A DNA stretch of 64,000 bases from Ambrosia x helenae (Eukaryota > Streptophyta > Magnoliopsida > Asterales > Asteraceae). Below the pieces are notes generated by a model. That model saw only the letters and a program-made list of their open reading frames with translations. It was not told where the DNA came from and searched no databases. Shown piece by piece: positions 43,742 to 54,866 of the stretch. The position numbers were made by a program, and so were the translations under genes. Each line of letters opens with the position of its first letter. The first letter of the stretch is position 1. The stretch spans positions 50,905,608 through 50,969,607 of the forward strand of contig CM061226.1 in the NCBI GenBank assembly GCA_030844895.1, given 5' to 3'.

Positions 43742-46700
43742 CTTTGTCAACCTATGGACGATTACCCAGATCATGTCGCAACCACTGTGCGACCTCGGGA
43801 GTTTGGTCACAAAGTCCATCGTAATCTGTTCCCACTTCCATTCGGGAATTTCGGGCTGTTGCAGAAGGCCGGTTGGCTTTTGGTATTCAACCTTGACCTT
43901 GGCACAGGTCAAACACTTGCTTACATACGAAGTTACAACCGCCTTCATGTTCGGCCACCAATAAAGTATCTTCAAGTCTTGATACATCTTATCGGAGCCA
44001 GGGTGAATAGAATACCGAGATTTGTGAGCTTCATCAAGAACGAGCTCCCGCAAACCTCCGAATCAAGGGACCCAAACACGTTCAGCAAAATAATGTAGGC
44101 CATCGGACCTGAGTTCAAGGTGGCTATCGGCACCATGCATGGTTTCAGCTTTAAGGTTTTCCTCCTTCAAGGCTTCTTGCTGCGCCGAACGGATTTGGTC
44201 AGGCAAACTAGAATGGATGGTGAGCTGAAGAGCTCGAACACGATGAGGCTTGGCGGATTCCTTCCTACTCAAAGTGTCTGCTACAAAATTCGCCTTGCCA
44301 GGATGGTATTTTATAGCACACTCGTAATCATTAAGAGGCTCGACCCAGCGACGCTGTCTCATGTTTAACTCCTTTTGATCAAAGATATGCTGGAGGCTCT
44401 TGTGATCGATATAAATGGTGCACTTGGTACCGTACAAGTAATGCCTCCAGATTTTCAAGGCAAAGACTACTGCACCCAATTCCAGATCATGGGTGGTGTA
44501 GTTTTTCTCATGAACCATAAGCTGACAAGAAGCATAGGCAATGACCTTATCGTGTTGCATTAACACACAACCGAGACCCCGAATAGAAGCATCACAATAA
44601 ACCACAAAATCGTCCATGCCTTCAGGCAAGGATAGAATAGGAGCAGAACAGAGTTTAGCCATTAGCATCTAAAAGGCTGACTCTTGCGAATCACCCCAGT
44701 CAAACTTCTTGTCCTTCTGGGTAAGCGAGATGAGGGGTTGAGCGATCTTCGAAAATCCCTCGATAAAACGACGATAGTAATCCGCAAGACCCTGGAATTG
44801 CCGCACCTCAGATTGCTTCTTCGGTGCTTCCCAGTCCTTGATGGCTTCTATCTTGGCTGGATCAACATGAATTCCTTTTTCATTAACCACATGACCAAGG
44901 AATTGGACTTCACATAACCAAAAGTTACATGTCGAGAACTTGGCATATAACTGTTCCCGTCTCAAGAGTTCCAAGACAAGGCGCAAGTGTTCCCGGTGGT
45001 CCACTTCGTTCTTGGAATAGGCTAATATATCATCAATGAACACAATCACGAATTTATCAAGATATGGCTTACAAACGCGGTTCATCAAATCCATGAATAC
45101 TGCGGGCGCATTGGTGAGACCAAAAGGCATGACCAAGAATTCAAAATGGCCATAACGAGTTCGAAAAGCGGTCTTCGGAATATCGGCTTCTTGGACTCTC
45201 AACTGATGGTACCTTGATCTCAAGTCAATCTTCGAGTAGAAACTAGAACCCTGGAGCTGATCAAATAAATCATCGATACGAGGAAGAGGATAACGATTCT
45301 TGATGGTAACCTTGTTCAATTCACTGTAGTCGATACACATGCGCAGGCTTCCGTCTTTCTTCTTGACAAAGAGGATGGGGGCTCCCCACGGGGATGAACT
45401 AGGTCGAATGAAACCCTTCTCCAATAACTCTTGTAGTTGGTTAGACAACTCCTGCATCTCGGGAGGTGCAAGACGATATGGGGCTCGGGCAATAGGGGCT
45501 ACACCCGGAGCAAGTTCAATACCGAACTCGACTTGACGATAAGGCGGAAGGCCAGGTAGATCTTCCGGAAACACATCGGGAAAATCACGGACGACAGGAA
45601 TATCTTCAATCTACTTCTCTTCCTCCGATGAAACCGAAACAAGAGCCAGAATGGCAGAATACCCCTTTCGAAGATACTTATAGGCTTTCATGCAAGAAAT
45701 GATACTCAAAGGGACACCGCTCTTCTCACCATGCACCAAAAGAATTTCTACATCAGGGAGAGGGAGTCGAATGACTTTATCGAAATAGACGATCTCAGCA
45801 TGATACAAGGATAACCAATCCATACCAACAAGAACATCGAAACTACCCAAAGACACCGGCATAAGATTAATAGGAAATGAATAAGCCGACAATTCAAGGT
45901 GACACTCCCTAAGGACGTGTGTCGCTTCGACTTTCTTACCATCAGCCAACTCTATCAAGTACTTAGCCTCTAAAGGTGTAGGTACCCTATCAAGCAATTG
46001 ACTAAATCCAAGAGATATAAAACTCTTATCAGCACCAGAATCAAACAAAACCGAAGCATAGAGATTATCAAGAAGAAACGTACCGATAATAGTGTCAGGG
46101 TCTTGTCGGGCCTCGCCCGAACCAATCACAAAGGCGCGAGCATTCCTGCCTCCGCCCCCATTGTTCCTATTACCCGATCCATTCTTCCCAGCTTCTCCCT
46201 ACTTCAACTTGGGGCAATCACGTTTGTAGTGTCCAAGCTCACCACAGTTATAACACCCCTGCTTTCCCTGGTTTCCTTGAGGGGCAGCAGCCTGAGGAGT
46301 AGGGGCAGGTGTAGCAGACGGGTTCTGATTACCCTGAAGGTTGGTCCTACAATCCTTAGCTTGGTGCCCATTCTTATGGCATCGACGACAACGGTTCTTG
46401 TCACAAGGACCAGTATGATGAAACTAACACCGTTCACACTTTGGCAACTTCCCGAAATAACCCCCCGACTTCTGCTCAGACGACAATCCCCCAACATCAG
46501 ACTTCTTCACCGGCTGAGACTGAGCTGAACTCGAGCCTGTACCCACACCTTCCCACTTTCGTTTGTTGTTCTCAGGAGCCTTCATAGTAGCGCCTCGGGG
46601 AGGCAAGACTCCTTCTGCTACTTTCATATTGGTCAGCCTGTGAGCCGACCGAACAACCTCAGAATACACGGTAAGATTACCCGCAACCACCAACCCCGCA

Positions 46701-47112
46701 ACCTCCGGCACCAACCCAGAAATATAGTGCTCAATCCTTCTTTACTCCGGTGAGTGCAAATCCGGGCACAACACCGCCAGATCATTATGTCTAGATGTAA
46801 ATGCTTCAATCTCAGACCCCACCATCTTGTGATTCTAGACCTCATGCTCGAGCTTCTGGATCTCGTCCCTCGGGCAGTACTCGTTTTTCAGAAGCTGTAT
46901 GAATTTGGACCAAGGCATAGCATGGGCTTCCCCGATACCCATGGTCTGGGTGGTGGAGTTCCACCAAGTCAGAGCTTGACCCTCAAGGGTCGCTAAAGCA
47001 TAGTTCACGCGGTCGCCCACCAGGCAACTGCACATGGAGAACACAAATTCAACCTTCTCTAGCCACAGGAGCAGTCCCACTGCCCCTTCAGTCCTGTTAA
47101 AGTTGTGGGGCT
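43742..47112 (-). pseudogene. Gypsy G3: gag-pol fragment (gag to integrase), host of copia H
   Basis: Minus-strand order: gag capsid (FNRTEGAVGLLLWLEK, LTWWNSTTQT), MTNMKVAEGVLPPRG, zinc motifs CRRCHKNGHQAKDC and CYNCGELGHYKRDC, protease with LFDSGADKSF (about 46060), RT with the PYRLAP start and FIDDILAYSK, RNase H with YIDHKSLQ, and the integrase zinc domain (HPGSDKMY, CLTCAKVK), ending abruptly at RLTK at 43742. Pol stays in one frame from protease to 44063, broken only by stops: TAG at 45611, TAG at 44669 and TGA at 44063. The last matches Arg elsewhere. Gag has TAG stops at about 46425 and 46200 and a frameshift near 46740. No LTR of G3 is in the window. Confidence 0.9.
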
Positions 47113-47505
47113 TGTGTATGTGCGTGAAAGGATCGATAACAAACAAAGAATGATCAAACAAGTTAGTTTTAGGTGCGGAAACCCTAAAACTATCACAAAA
47201 TAATAATCAAACAGATTCAAACACACAGATCATCATTTTCAAACGTTTTCATTAATAAATCACTCGATTACACGTTGAAATATAGATACAATCAAGGTAT
47301 GAACGATAAACGAGTTTAACAAAACACTAGAGAGAGTTTCTGAAAGTGGAGGGAATAATAATGATCAAAAGTTACATTCAAAAATCAAACATGTCTATAT
47401 ATAGACTGCACATTCGCCCAAATTGATTGTGCGAATGTGCAGGTTCGCCCAAATCAACTGGTCGAACCAAGTTCTACTATAATCTAAATCTTCATTCGTC
47501 CAAGC
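47113..47505 (-). repeat. 3' LTR of copia H, distal piece
   Basis: On the plus strand it starts TGTGTATGTGCG and shares GTGCGGAAACCCTA with the A and I LTRs. The TATA box CTATATATAGAC is at about 47395-47406, followed (upstream in the minus sense) by hairpin motifs at 47408-47500 such as CATTCGCCC paired with GCGAATGTG. With 54710-54853 the LTR totals 537 bp, the same as copia I within a base or two. Confidence 0.9.
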
Positions 47506-49030
47506 TGTAACACCCCAACCGATGGCGGAAACATCGGGATGTCACGTAATGATGATTGTTCAGTAGCTCATGGTGAATAATAGATTCCATTAAATGATTT
47601 AAATGAATTACATACAATAGTTCTAGAATTTGTACATCAAGTTGAATAAAACTATACACATATCTTCAAGCATCAATTCAAATCTTCAAGCAAATAGAAC
47701 CTGAAACATGTTAAGTTGAAAATGTTTTGGGTCAACAAAAGTTGGTGAGAATTACATAGGTTTTTGATAATTGAATAAAAAAATGATGTGCAATTCATGT
47801 GTCATGTCAATCTAGTCCATATGTGAGAACATACTAGAAATAAATCGAGTGCATAACCAACCCTGATGACTGTTATAATATGATACATACCATACGCTCA
47901 TGGTCCACTTGAATATGTTATACGATAACAAACACCCACGCTACCTTTGTAGGAGGCACGTATCCGGGTGGGATTGTCAGTCCAATAGATCTATCAATGT
48001 TTACCGTCGGCTTGTACGGAGTTAATGATTATGCTAGAATGGTGCTTACTCTAATCATGCTCAAGACATAATGCAACATAGAAAACACATAGACACATTG
48101 ATGATTGAATTGCATAAATGATGTTGTAACATGTTTCACCCCAAAAATGGTGATAAATAGAAAAGGGGCTATGTAAAACTCACCTTGGTAAAATGTTATA
48201 TCTGTTGGAAAATTTGGATAATTGTGTTGCCCAAATGTATCAAGTATCACCCTATAATGAGGTAATAAATATGTCTAAGTCTATCAAGTCTATAAATGTA
48301 TAAGTTTTTAGGGCTTCGAATTGGGGATAATTGCTCGTTTGATTAATATTAAAAATATTCGTCAATTGAGAGAAATTTAGTAAATAAATAACCAAAAATC
48401 TTTTTATGAAATTTAAACTTAAGATGGTTACAAGAATGTGTTTAAAGTATAAAAATAATTTTTACAAAATTATTTTCCTTAAAATAGATTTTTAAAATCT
48501 ATTTATTACAAATTGTCAAACTCTAACTTTAATATTTAAAAATACTAAAATTAAAGAATTATTAGTTTAAAAATTATATTTCTGTTCTAAATGATCAGAA
48601 ATAATTTGTATAAAATTTTGGTGCAAAAATATTAAAAATTGGATTTATTATGATTTAATTATGATTAAAACTAACAAAAATTTATTAAAAATACTAAATA
48701 AATGATTTTTCAGAAATAAAAATCATTTCTGAAAATTTTAAAGTTATAAAAACTTAGGATAATTTTTGTGGAAATTAATAAGATCGTTTTGATATTTTTA
48801 TAGATTTTTATAAATAAAATGGAATAAACTTGATTTATTTATTATATATATTAAATAAATAAATTTCAGAAAAATAAAAATTGTAAGTTGAACTTTTACA
48901 TGAGATTTGATAAATATAATTTTTTTAGAATTTATAAAAAGGTTTTAATATCTATAAATGAATTTACAAGATTTTAAAGATAATATATAAGTATAATATT
49001 GGTTTGTTAAAAAAAATGAAAAAGAAATGG

Positions 49031-49110
49031 AAAAGGGCGCCCATGCCGGGACTCGAACCCGGGTGCCCTTGGTTATAAGCATTGATCACAACCACTTGGC
49101 CTAGGCCTGT
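49031..49110 (-). ncRNA. tRNA-like Pol III module in the G4 3' LTR, minus strand
   Basis: The minus strand has an A-box-like GGCCAAGTGGT (49101-49091), a perfect B box GGTTCGAGTCC (49059-49049), and TTTT immediately after GGGCGCCC. The T-arm stem CCGGG/CCCGG is intact. The acceptor arms do not pair, so this is a relic tRNA or SINE head rather than a working tRNA. An 11-bp inverted repeat ATCACAACCAC / GTGGTTGTGAT overlaps the 5' side. Confidence 0.5.
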
Positions 49111-49746
49111 GGTTGTGATTTAACCCTGTTTAGATAAAATAAATATACTATATTAAATCAGTTTTATCCCCAAATCAAGATTACAAGCCCTAGCTTTCCC
49201 AATCACATGATTTACCCAATGTTACTCTAATTAATCTTAGGGTAAATACTGAGCAAGTGCCGATTAACAAAACCCACAAACAAAATTAGACTTACAATTA
49301 CGTTTCGAGCTCGATTGAACAGTCAACCAAAAAGTCAAACACGACGAAATTTAGCATGAACAGAGGTTATATGAAGAAATTGAGAGTTGAGAGAGATTGA
49401 GTGGCGAGTTGTGAAGGTGTAGAAGGTATCAATTTATAGTGAGGCCTACGAATTAGTCGTTTTAGAAAGTTTGACCCGTCATCAACCTTACACGCATCAT
49501 ATAACTTGGATTGGAAAGTTTCTAAATCGTGATTTGCGTGGTAATTACGCGTGTTGACTGTCATGATGAATTAACGAGATAATTATGCATTCTTACCATA
49601 TTTACATAATTAATAGCTACATCAAAGGTTTAAAAAAAAAGAAAAAAAAATCATTTCAGCTGCTGCTGCTGGTCGCGTAGAAGGAAGGAAAAAGGAAGGA
49701 ATAAAGTGTGCTTAAATATAATTAAAGTTGATATAAAATCAACAAA

Positions 49747-49833
49747 AGTGTGTGGAGCAGTTGGTTAGTCCGCGTGGGTGAGTCTGGAAGGTGCCCGGTT
49801 CGAAACCCGGGGTAGGCACCCTTTTTTTTTTTT
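49747..49833 (+). ncRNA. tRNA-like Pol III module in the G4 3' LTR, plus strand
   Basis: A-box-like TGGAGCAGTTGG at 49752-49763, perfect B box GGTTCGAAACC at 49797-49807, T-arm CCCGG/CCGGG, then GGCACCC and a run of 12 T (49822-49833), a Pol III terminator. The 5' acceptor strand is not recognisable. Confidence 0.5.
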
Positions 49834-50148
49834 AGTTAAACAGGTCAAAGAGGGTGTGGGCTTCAGCCACTGGGCCTAGTGTTGGGCCGCGTCTGGGCTT
49901 CTGATCTGGGCTTTAAGAAAAAGGGTGGGTTTGGGTTTAAAGGGATGTTGGTTAAGAGTTTTTATATAAAACTAAATTTATTATTATTATTATTATTATT
50001 ATAAAAAAATGCATTATATATACATATATATATATATAGGTTGCGAGTTAGGGAAAATAAATATGGACTCGGGCACATTAGTGTAGAATTAAGGATAAAA
50101 TAAGGGCTTTTTCGTATCAAAATTGGGTGAAAATTTTGCGATGTTACA

Positions 50149-50160
50149 GTCTCCCCTACT
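50149..50160 (-). other. Polypurine tract of G4
   Basis: The minus strand reads GTAGGGGAGAC directly before the 3' LTR. Confidence 0.85.
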
Positions 50161-50335
50161 TTTGGAAACTTCGTCCCGAAGTTAAGAGAAACACTAGGTT
50201 CACAATTGGTCAACTACTGAAAACCTTGATAAAATTTCACACTACCTTAACGTACCTGTAAATTCATGATTACGTTCCGGACCGTAATTACCAATTTACC
50301 TTACATTAGGGTTTTGCGTCCTTTTATGACTTTAC

Positions 50336-50450
50336 CGATTGCTGAGTAGGTCTGATAGTCTCCACCAGTCGTTGAGCAGGTTGTAGGGCCTCTCCCGACT
50401 GTTGGAAAGACATGATGACCTCTACCAATCGTTAAGTAGGTTGTTTGGTA
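50336..50450. repeat. Short degenerate tandem repeat in the G4 3' untranslated region
   Basis: About three and a half units of roughly 31 bp built around CGTTGAGCAGGTTGTAGG and CCTCTACCAATCGTTAAG. The units differ considerably. Confidence 0.5.
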
Positions 50451-50585
50451 GTCAACTAATTGTTGTACAAGTAAGCACGTATGATCACAGATATAGCAAT
50501 TAGTTCATATTAAAGCAAGCATGCACACAGATGTTATAATAATACTTGAATTTATTACTTGAAAATAAAATGTCAATACATGGAA

Positions 50586-51512
50586 TTAAAGGGAAAAATA
50601 GACATCATTCAGATGGTAGAGTTTGCTGTTAAGTAGCTGGAGGGTCTCAAGTGGGTTATTTGGAGCATCAAGAGCGTTTGTAGCAGGGATTCGGCAAATG
50701 TCCGCAAGATGTCCATACCTTTGACAATTGGTACACTGACGGCAGGGCACTTGGGTTGGATGGTGATACTGGCAGGTGTCACACTTAGGTAGCTTCCCGC
50801 GGTATTGTTTCTTGTTGGGTGGGGTAGTGGTGTCTTTTGCAAAATTCCTGGCCTTACGCTTTCCGTTGGTTGAGGCCTCAGTTTTGATTTTAACGGCAAG
50901 TTGGGGAGTATCTTTTGTAACAGTTTTCTTCTCCCCTTTCCGGGTCAGGGTTCCTACCTTTACAAGGTTATCTGTTAAGGTGGCAGCCAACCGCTTTGCT
51001 TCCTCCAAAGTAGCAGGGTTGGTGGGTTGATTAGGTTTTGGGGTCTCGCGACATGTGTTGACCAGATGACCATACCTACCACAATTGGTGCACAAGCGAC
51101 ACGCTGAAACAGTGGGATGATGTCGATTGCATGTGTTACACAATGGAAAGTTTCTCGTATAAGGCTTCTTGTTAGAAACTTGGGTAGTGAGGTTTACATC
51201 AGGATCCCTGGTCTTACGTTTCTGATTCTTGGTAGTTACCGCGGCCACGATACTTGTTTTCTTGCCTTTCCGAACTAAGGTCCTGTTCCTTTTGTGATTT
51301 CCAACGCCATTTCCAATGCCATTCCCATCCATTTGGATGTCTTGAGTCAACAAGTTAGAAACCAGAGTTGTGATTTGTTGCGCCAATTGTTGGGAAATAA
51401 TCGCAGCTAGTTGGGCATCACTCCCATTAATGTGGTTAGTGTTGTGGTCGTTGCTATTCACTTCATCTTGATTGTCACCATTGTTAAGGAGAGTGCTGCG
51501 ACGTGGAGACAT
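50586..51512 (-). CDS. Gag-like zinc-knuckle protein of G4 (308 aa)
   Basis: The frame opens at 51584; I choose the ATG at 51512 (MSPRRSTLLNNG), which fits starts of gypsy Gag. There is a short N-terminal segment with AAIISQQLAQQI. Two copies of a zinc cassette follow: FPLCNTCNRHHPTVSACR then CTNCGRYGHLVNTC, and LPKCDTCQYHHPTQVPCR then CTNCQRYGHLADIC. Each is preceded by a Lys/Arg-rich stretch of similar wording (KKPYTRN, KKQYRGK). The capsid domain present in G1-G3 Gag is missing. The protein would therefore bind nucleic acid but not form a shell; any role in packaging its own RNA is inference. The frame has no lesion, in keeping with the near-identical LTRs. Confidence 0.85.
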   Translation of the reverse strand: MSPRRSTLLNNGDNQDEVNSNDHNTNHINGSDAQLAAIISQQLAQQITTLVSNLLTQDIQMDGNGIGNGVGNHKRNRTLVRKGKKTSIVAAVTTKNQKRKTRDPDVNLTTQVSNKKPYTRNFPLCNTCNRHHPTVSACRLCTNCGRYGHLVNTCRETPKPNQPTNPATLEEAKRLAATLTDNLVKVGTLTRKGEKKTVTKDTPQLAVKIKTEASTNGKRKARNFAKDTTTPPNKKQYRGKLPKCDTCQYHHPTQVPCRQCTNCQRYGHLADICRIPATNALDAPNNPLETLQLLNSKLYHLNDVYFSL

Positions 51513-52060
51513 GATCTGTAAGGGACACAATGAAGTTTTTAATGAGGCATGAAGTGTATGAGGTAATATAAGGAATGTAATCATTTATTCATTAATTAAA
51601 ACGAATAAACGAAAACGTTGACTTATCAAAGATTCCAGATTCTAACAACATATGAAGACATGCTTTAGCCTATAAGTGAACACTCATCCCGAGAATTCCC
51701 AGGTAGGCATCCGGGTCCCTCGTCTGATTGGGATATATGCGCAATGCCAGCCTAGACAGAAGACTCAGAATACAGGCGTTCACCCTTCCAGATTGCACGT
51801 GTTCGTTATTAAAATCTAGAACTTCGACGAGATCTCAAGGGGGTTCAGGTTAAACCTGAGGATTTTGCCTTATTAGTCTAAGAGTAGATCCACTGATGGA
51901 GAGCAACCTTCTTGTAGGAATGAAAGTAGGGACATGAAGTAGGAGGGAGATAGAAAATAGCAAGTAAAAGAAGCAAGTACTGGTTATATCCTATGGTTAT
52001 AGACTAGATTATTTTTTTCTAATAACCTAATTCCCTATAACCATGGCTCTGATACCAATC
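51513..52060 (-). other. 5' leader of G4 with primer-binding site at 52046-52057
   Basis: The minus strand has TGGTATCAGAGC three bases inside the 5' LTR. The rest of the leader has no ORF that I can support. Confidence 0.9.
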
Positions 52061-53585
52061 TGTAACACCCCAACCGATGGCGGAAACATCGGGATGTCAC
52101 GTAATGATGATTGTTCAGTAGCTCATGGTGAATAATAGATTCCATTAAATGATTTAAATGAATTACATACAATAGTTCTAGAATTTGTACATCAAGTTGA
52201 ATAAAACTATACACATATCTTCAAGCATCAATTCAAATCTTCAAGCAAATAGAACCTGAAACATGTTAAGTTGAAAATGTTTTGGGTCAACAAAAGTTGG
52301 TGAGAATTACATAGGTTTTTGATAATTGAATAAAAATATGATGTGCAATTCATGTGTCATGTCAATCTAGTCCATATGTGAGAACATACTAGAAATAAAT
52401 CGAGTGCATAACCAACCCTGATGACTGTTATAATATGATACATACCATACGCTCATGGTCCACTTGAATATGTTATACGATAACAAACACCCACGCTACC
52501 TTTGTAGGAGGCACGTATCCGGGTGGGATTGTCAGTCCAATAGATCTATCAATGTTTACCGTCGGCTTGTACGGAGTTAATGATTATGCTAGAATGGTGC
52601 TTACTCTAATCATGCTCAAGACATAATGCAACATAGAAAACACATAGACACATTGATGATTGAATTGCATAAATGATGTTGTAACATGTTTCACCCCAAA
52701 AATGGTGATAAATAGAAAAGGGGCTATGTAAAACTCACCTTGGTAAAATGTTATATCTGTTGGAAAATTTGGATAATTGTGTTGCCCAAATGTATCAAGT
52801 ATCACCCTATAATGAGGTAATAAATATGTCTAAGTCTATCAAGTCTATAAATGTATAAGTTTCTAGGGCTTCGAATTGGGGATAATTGCTCGTTTGATTA
52901 ATATTAAAAATATTCGTCAATTGAGAGAAATTTAGTAAATAAATAACCAAAAATCTTTTTATGAAATTTAAACTTAAGATGGTTACAAGAATGTGTTTAA
53001 AGTATAAAAATAATTTTTACAAAATTATTTTCCTTAAAATAGATTTTTAAAATCTATTTATTACAAATTGTCAAACTCTAACTTTAATATTTAAAAATAC
53101 TAAAATTAAAGAATTATTAGTTTAAAAATTATATTTCTGTTCTAAATGATCAGAAATAATTTGTATAAAATTTTGGTGCAAAAATATTAAAAATTGGATT
53201 TATTATGATTTAATTATGATTAAAACTAACAAAAATTGATTAAAAATACTAAATAAATGATTTTTCAGAAATAAAAATCATTTCTGAAATGTTTAAAGTT
53301 ATAAAAACTTAGGATAATTTTTGTGGAAATTAATAAGATCGTTTTGATATTTTTATAGATTTTTATAAATAAAATGGAATAAACTTGATTTATTTATTAT
53401 ATATATTAAATAAATAAATTTCAGAAAAATAAAAATTGTAAGTTGAACTTTTACATGAGATTTGATAAATATAATTTTTTTAGAATTTATAAAAAGGTTT
53501 TAATATCTATAAATGAATTTACAAGATTTTAAAGATAATATATAAGTATACTATTGGTTTGTTAAAAAAAATGAAAAAGAAGTGG

Positions 53586-53665
53586 AAAAGGGCGCCCATG
53601 CCGGGACTCGAACCCGGGTGCCCTTGGTTATAAGCATTGATCACAACCACTTGGCCTAGGCCTGT
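53586..53665 (-). ncRNA. tRNA-like Pol III module in the G4 5' LTR, minus strand
   Basis: Copy of 49031-49110: B box at 53614-53604, A-box-like at 53656-53646, TTTT terminator at 53589-53586. Confidence 0.5.
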
Positions 53666-54302
53666 GGTTGTGATTTAACCCTGTTTAGATAAAATAAATA
53701 TACTATATTAAATCAGTTTTATCCCCAAATCAAGATTACAAGCCCTAGCTTTCCCAATCACATGATTTACCCAATGTTACTTTAATTAATCTTAGGGTAA
53801 ATACTGAGCAAGTGCCGATTAACAAAACCCACAAACAAAATTAGACTTACAATTACGTTTCGAGCTCGATTGAACAGTCAACCAAAAAGTCAAACACGAC
53901 GAAATTTAGCATGAACAGAGGTTATATGAAGAAATTGAGAGTTGAGAGAGATTGAGTGGCGAGTTGTGAAGGTGTAGAAGGTATCAATTTATAGTGAGGC
54001 CTACGAATTAGTCGTTTTAGAAAGTTTGACCCGTCATCAACCTTACACGCATCATATAACTTGGATTGGAAAGTTTCTAAATCGTGATTTGCGTGGTAAT
54101 TACGCGTGTTGACTGTCATGATGAATTAACGAGATAATTATGCATTCTTACCATATTTACATAATTAATAGCTACATCAAAGGTTTAAAAAAAAAAAGAA
54201 AAAAAAAATCATTTCAGCTGCTGCTGCTGGTCGCGTAGAAGGAAGGAAAAAGGAAGGAATAAAGTGTGCTTAAATATAATTAAAGTTGATATAAAATCAA
54301 CA

Positions 54303-54390
54303 AAAGTGTGTGGAGCAGTTGGTTAGTCCGCGTGGGTGAGTCTGGAAGGTGCCCGGTTCGAAACCCGGGGTAGGCACCCTTTTTTTTTTT
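54303..54390 (+). ncRNA. tRNA-like Pol III module in the G4 5' LTR, plus strand
   Basis: Copy of 49747-49833: B box at 54355-54365 and an 11-T terminator at 54380-54390. Confidence 0.5.
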
Positions 54391-54709
54391 TAGTTAAACA
54401 GGTCAAAGAGGGTGTGGGCTTCAGCCACTGGGCCTAGTGTTGGGCCGCGTCTGGGCTTCTGATCTGGGCTTTAAGAAAAAGGGTGGGTTTGGGTTTAAAG
54501 GGATGTTGGTTAAGAGTTTTTATATAAAACTAAATTTATTATTATTATTATTATTATAAAAAAAATGCATTATATATACATATATATATATATAGGTTGC
54601 GAGTTAGGGAAAATAAATATGGACTCGGGCACATTAGTGTAGAATTAAGGATAAAATAAGGGCTTTTTCGTATCAAAATTGGGTGAAAATTTTGCGATGT
54701 TACACAAGC

Positions 54710-54853
54710 CACTTCCTTCGCACCTTCAAAAGCTTCCTTCGCACCTTCAAAAGCTTCCTTCGCACCAACTGAAACACTCCTTCGCACCTTCGATATCACC
54801 AAAACATATTGTATTGTACAATCCAAAGCTTTAGTCGCACTTTTGCATCTACA
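54710..54853 (-). repeat. 3' LTR of copia H, proximal piece with CCTTCGCACC repeats
   Basis: The U3 end of the LTR, ending GCATCTACA on the plus strand. At 54713-54800 a variant motif CTTCCTTCGCACCTTC is repeated four times in tandem (spacing about 22 bp), in place of the paired hairpins of copia A. Confidence 0.88.
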
Positions 54854-54866
54854 AACTCCCCCTCGA

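Larger units (their letters stand above)
47506..50148 (-). repeat. 3' LTR of G4 (2643 bp)
   Basis: TGTAACACCC to GCGATGTTACA on the plus strand. The middle (48300-49020) is very A/T rich. It contains two tRNA-like Pol III modules in opposite orientation (49031-49110 and 49747-49833), a TTA microsatellite at about 49977-50002 and a TA run at about 50020-50038. No gene of its own. Confidence 0.95.
47506..54704 (-). mobile_element. G4: non-autonomous gypsy-like element with zinc-knuckle ORF only, target duplication CAAGC
   Basis: 7,199 bp. LTRs are 47506-50148 (2643 bp) and 52061-54704 (2644 bp), differing by only a handful of bases and small changes in A and TTA runs. CAAGC flanks it at 47501-47505 and 54705-54709. 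The internal region is only 1.9 kb, with a primer site, one gag-like ORF and a polypurine tract; there is no protease, RT, RNase H or integrase. This is the organisation described as TR-GAG or LARD, mobilised in trans by an autonomous relative. It is young, judged by LTR similarity. Confidence 0.93.
52061..54704 (-). repeat. 5' LTR of G4 (2644 bp)
   Basis: Near-identical copy of 47506-50148. Differences seen by eye include TTTCTAGG against TTTTTAGG near 52863, a few further substitutions near 53230-53600, and run-length changes near 54190 and 54545. Confidence 0.95.

Noticed and set aside
48029..48250. Small minus-strand ORF of 73 codons in the G4 LTR (copy at 52584-52805)
   Set aside because: Identical in both LTRs only because the LTRs are near-identical; no known domain, and AT-rich LTR sequence gives such frames by chance.
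49747..49833. Functional nuclear tRNA gene
   Set aside because: B box and terminator are good, but the 5' acceptor strand and a clear anticodon arm are missing, so only a tRNA-like relic is supported.
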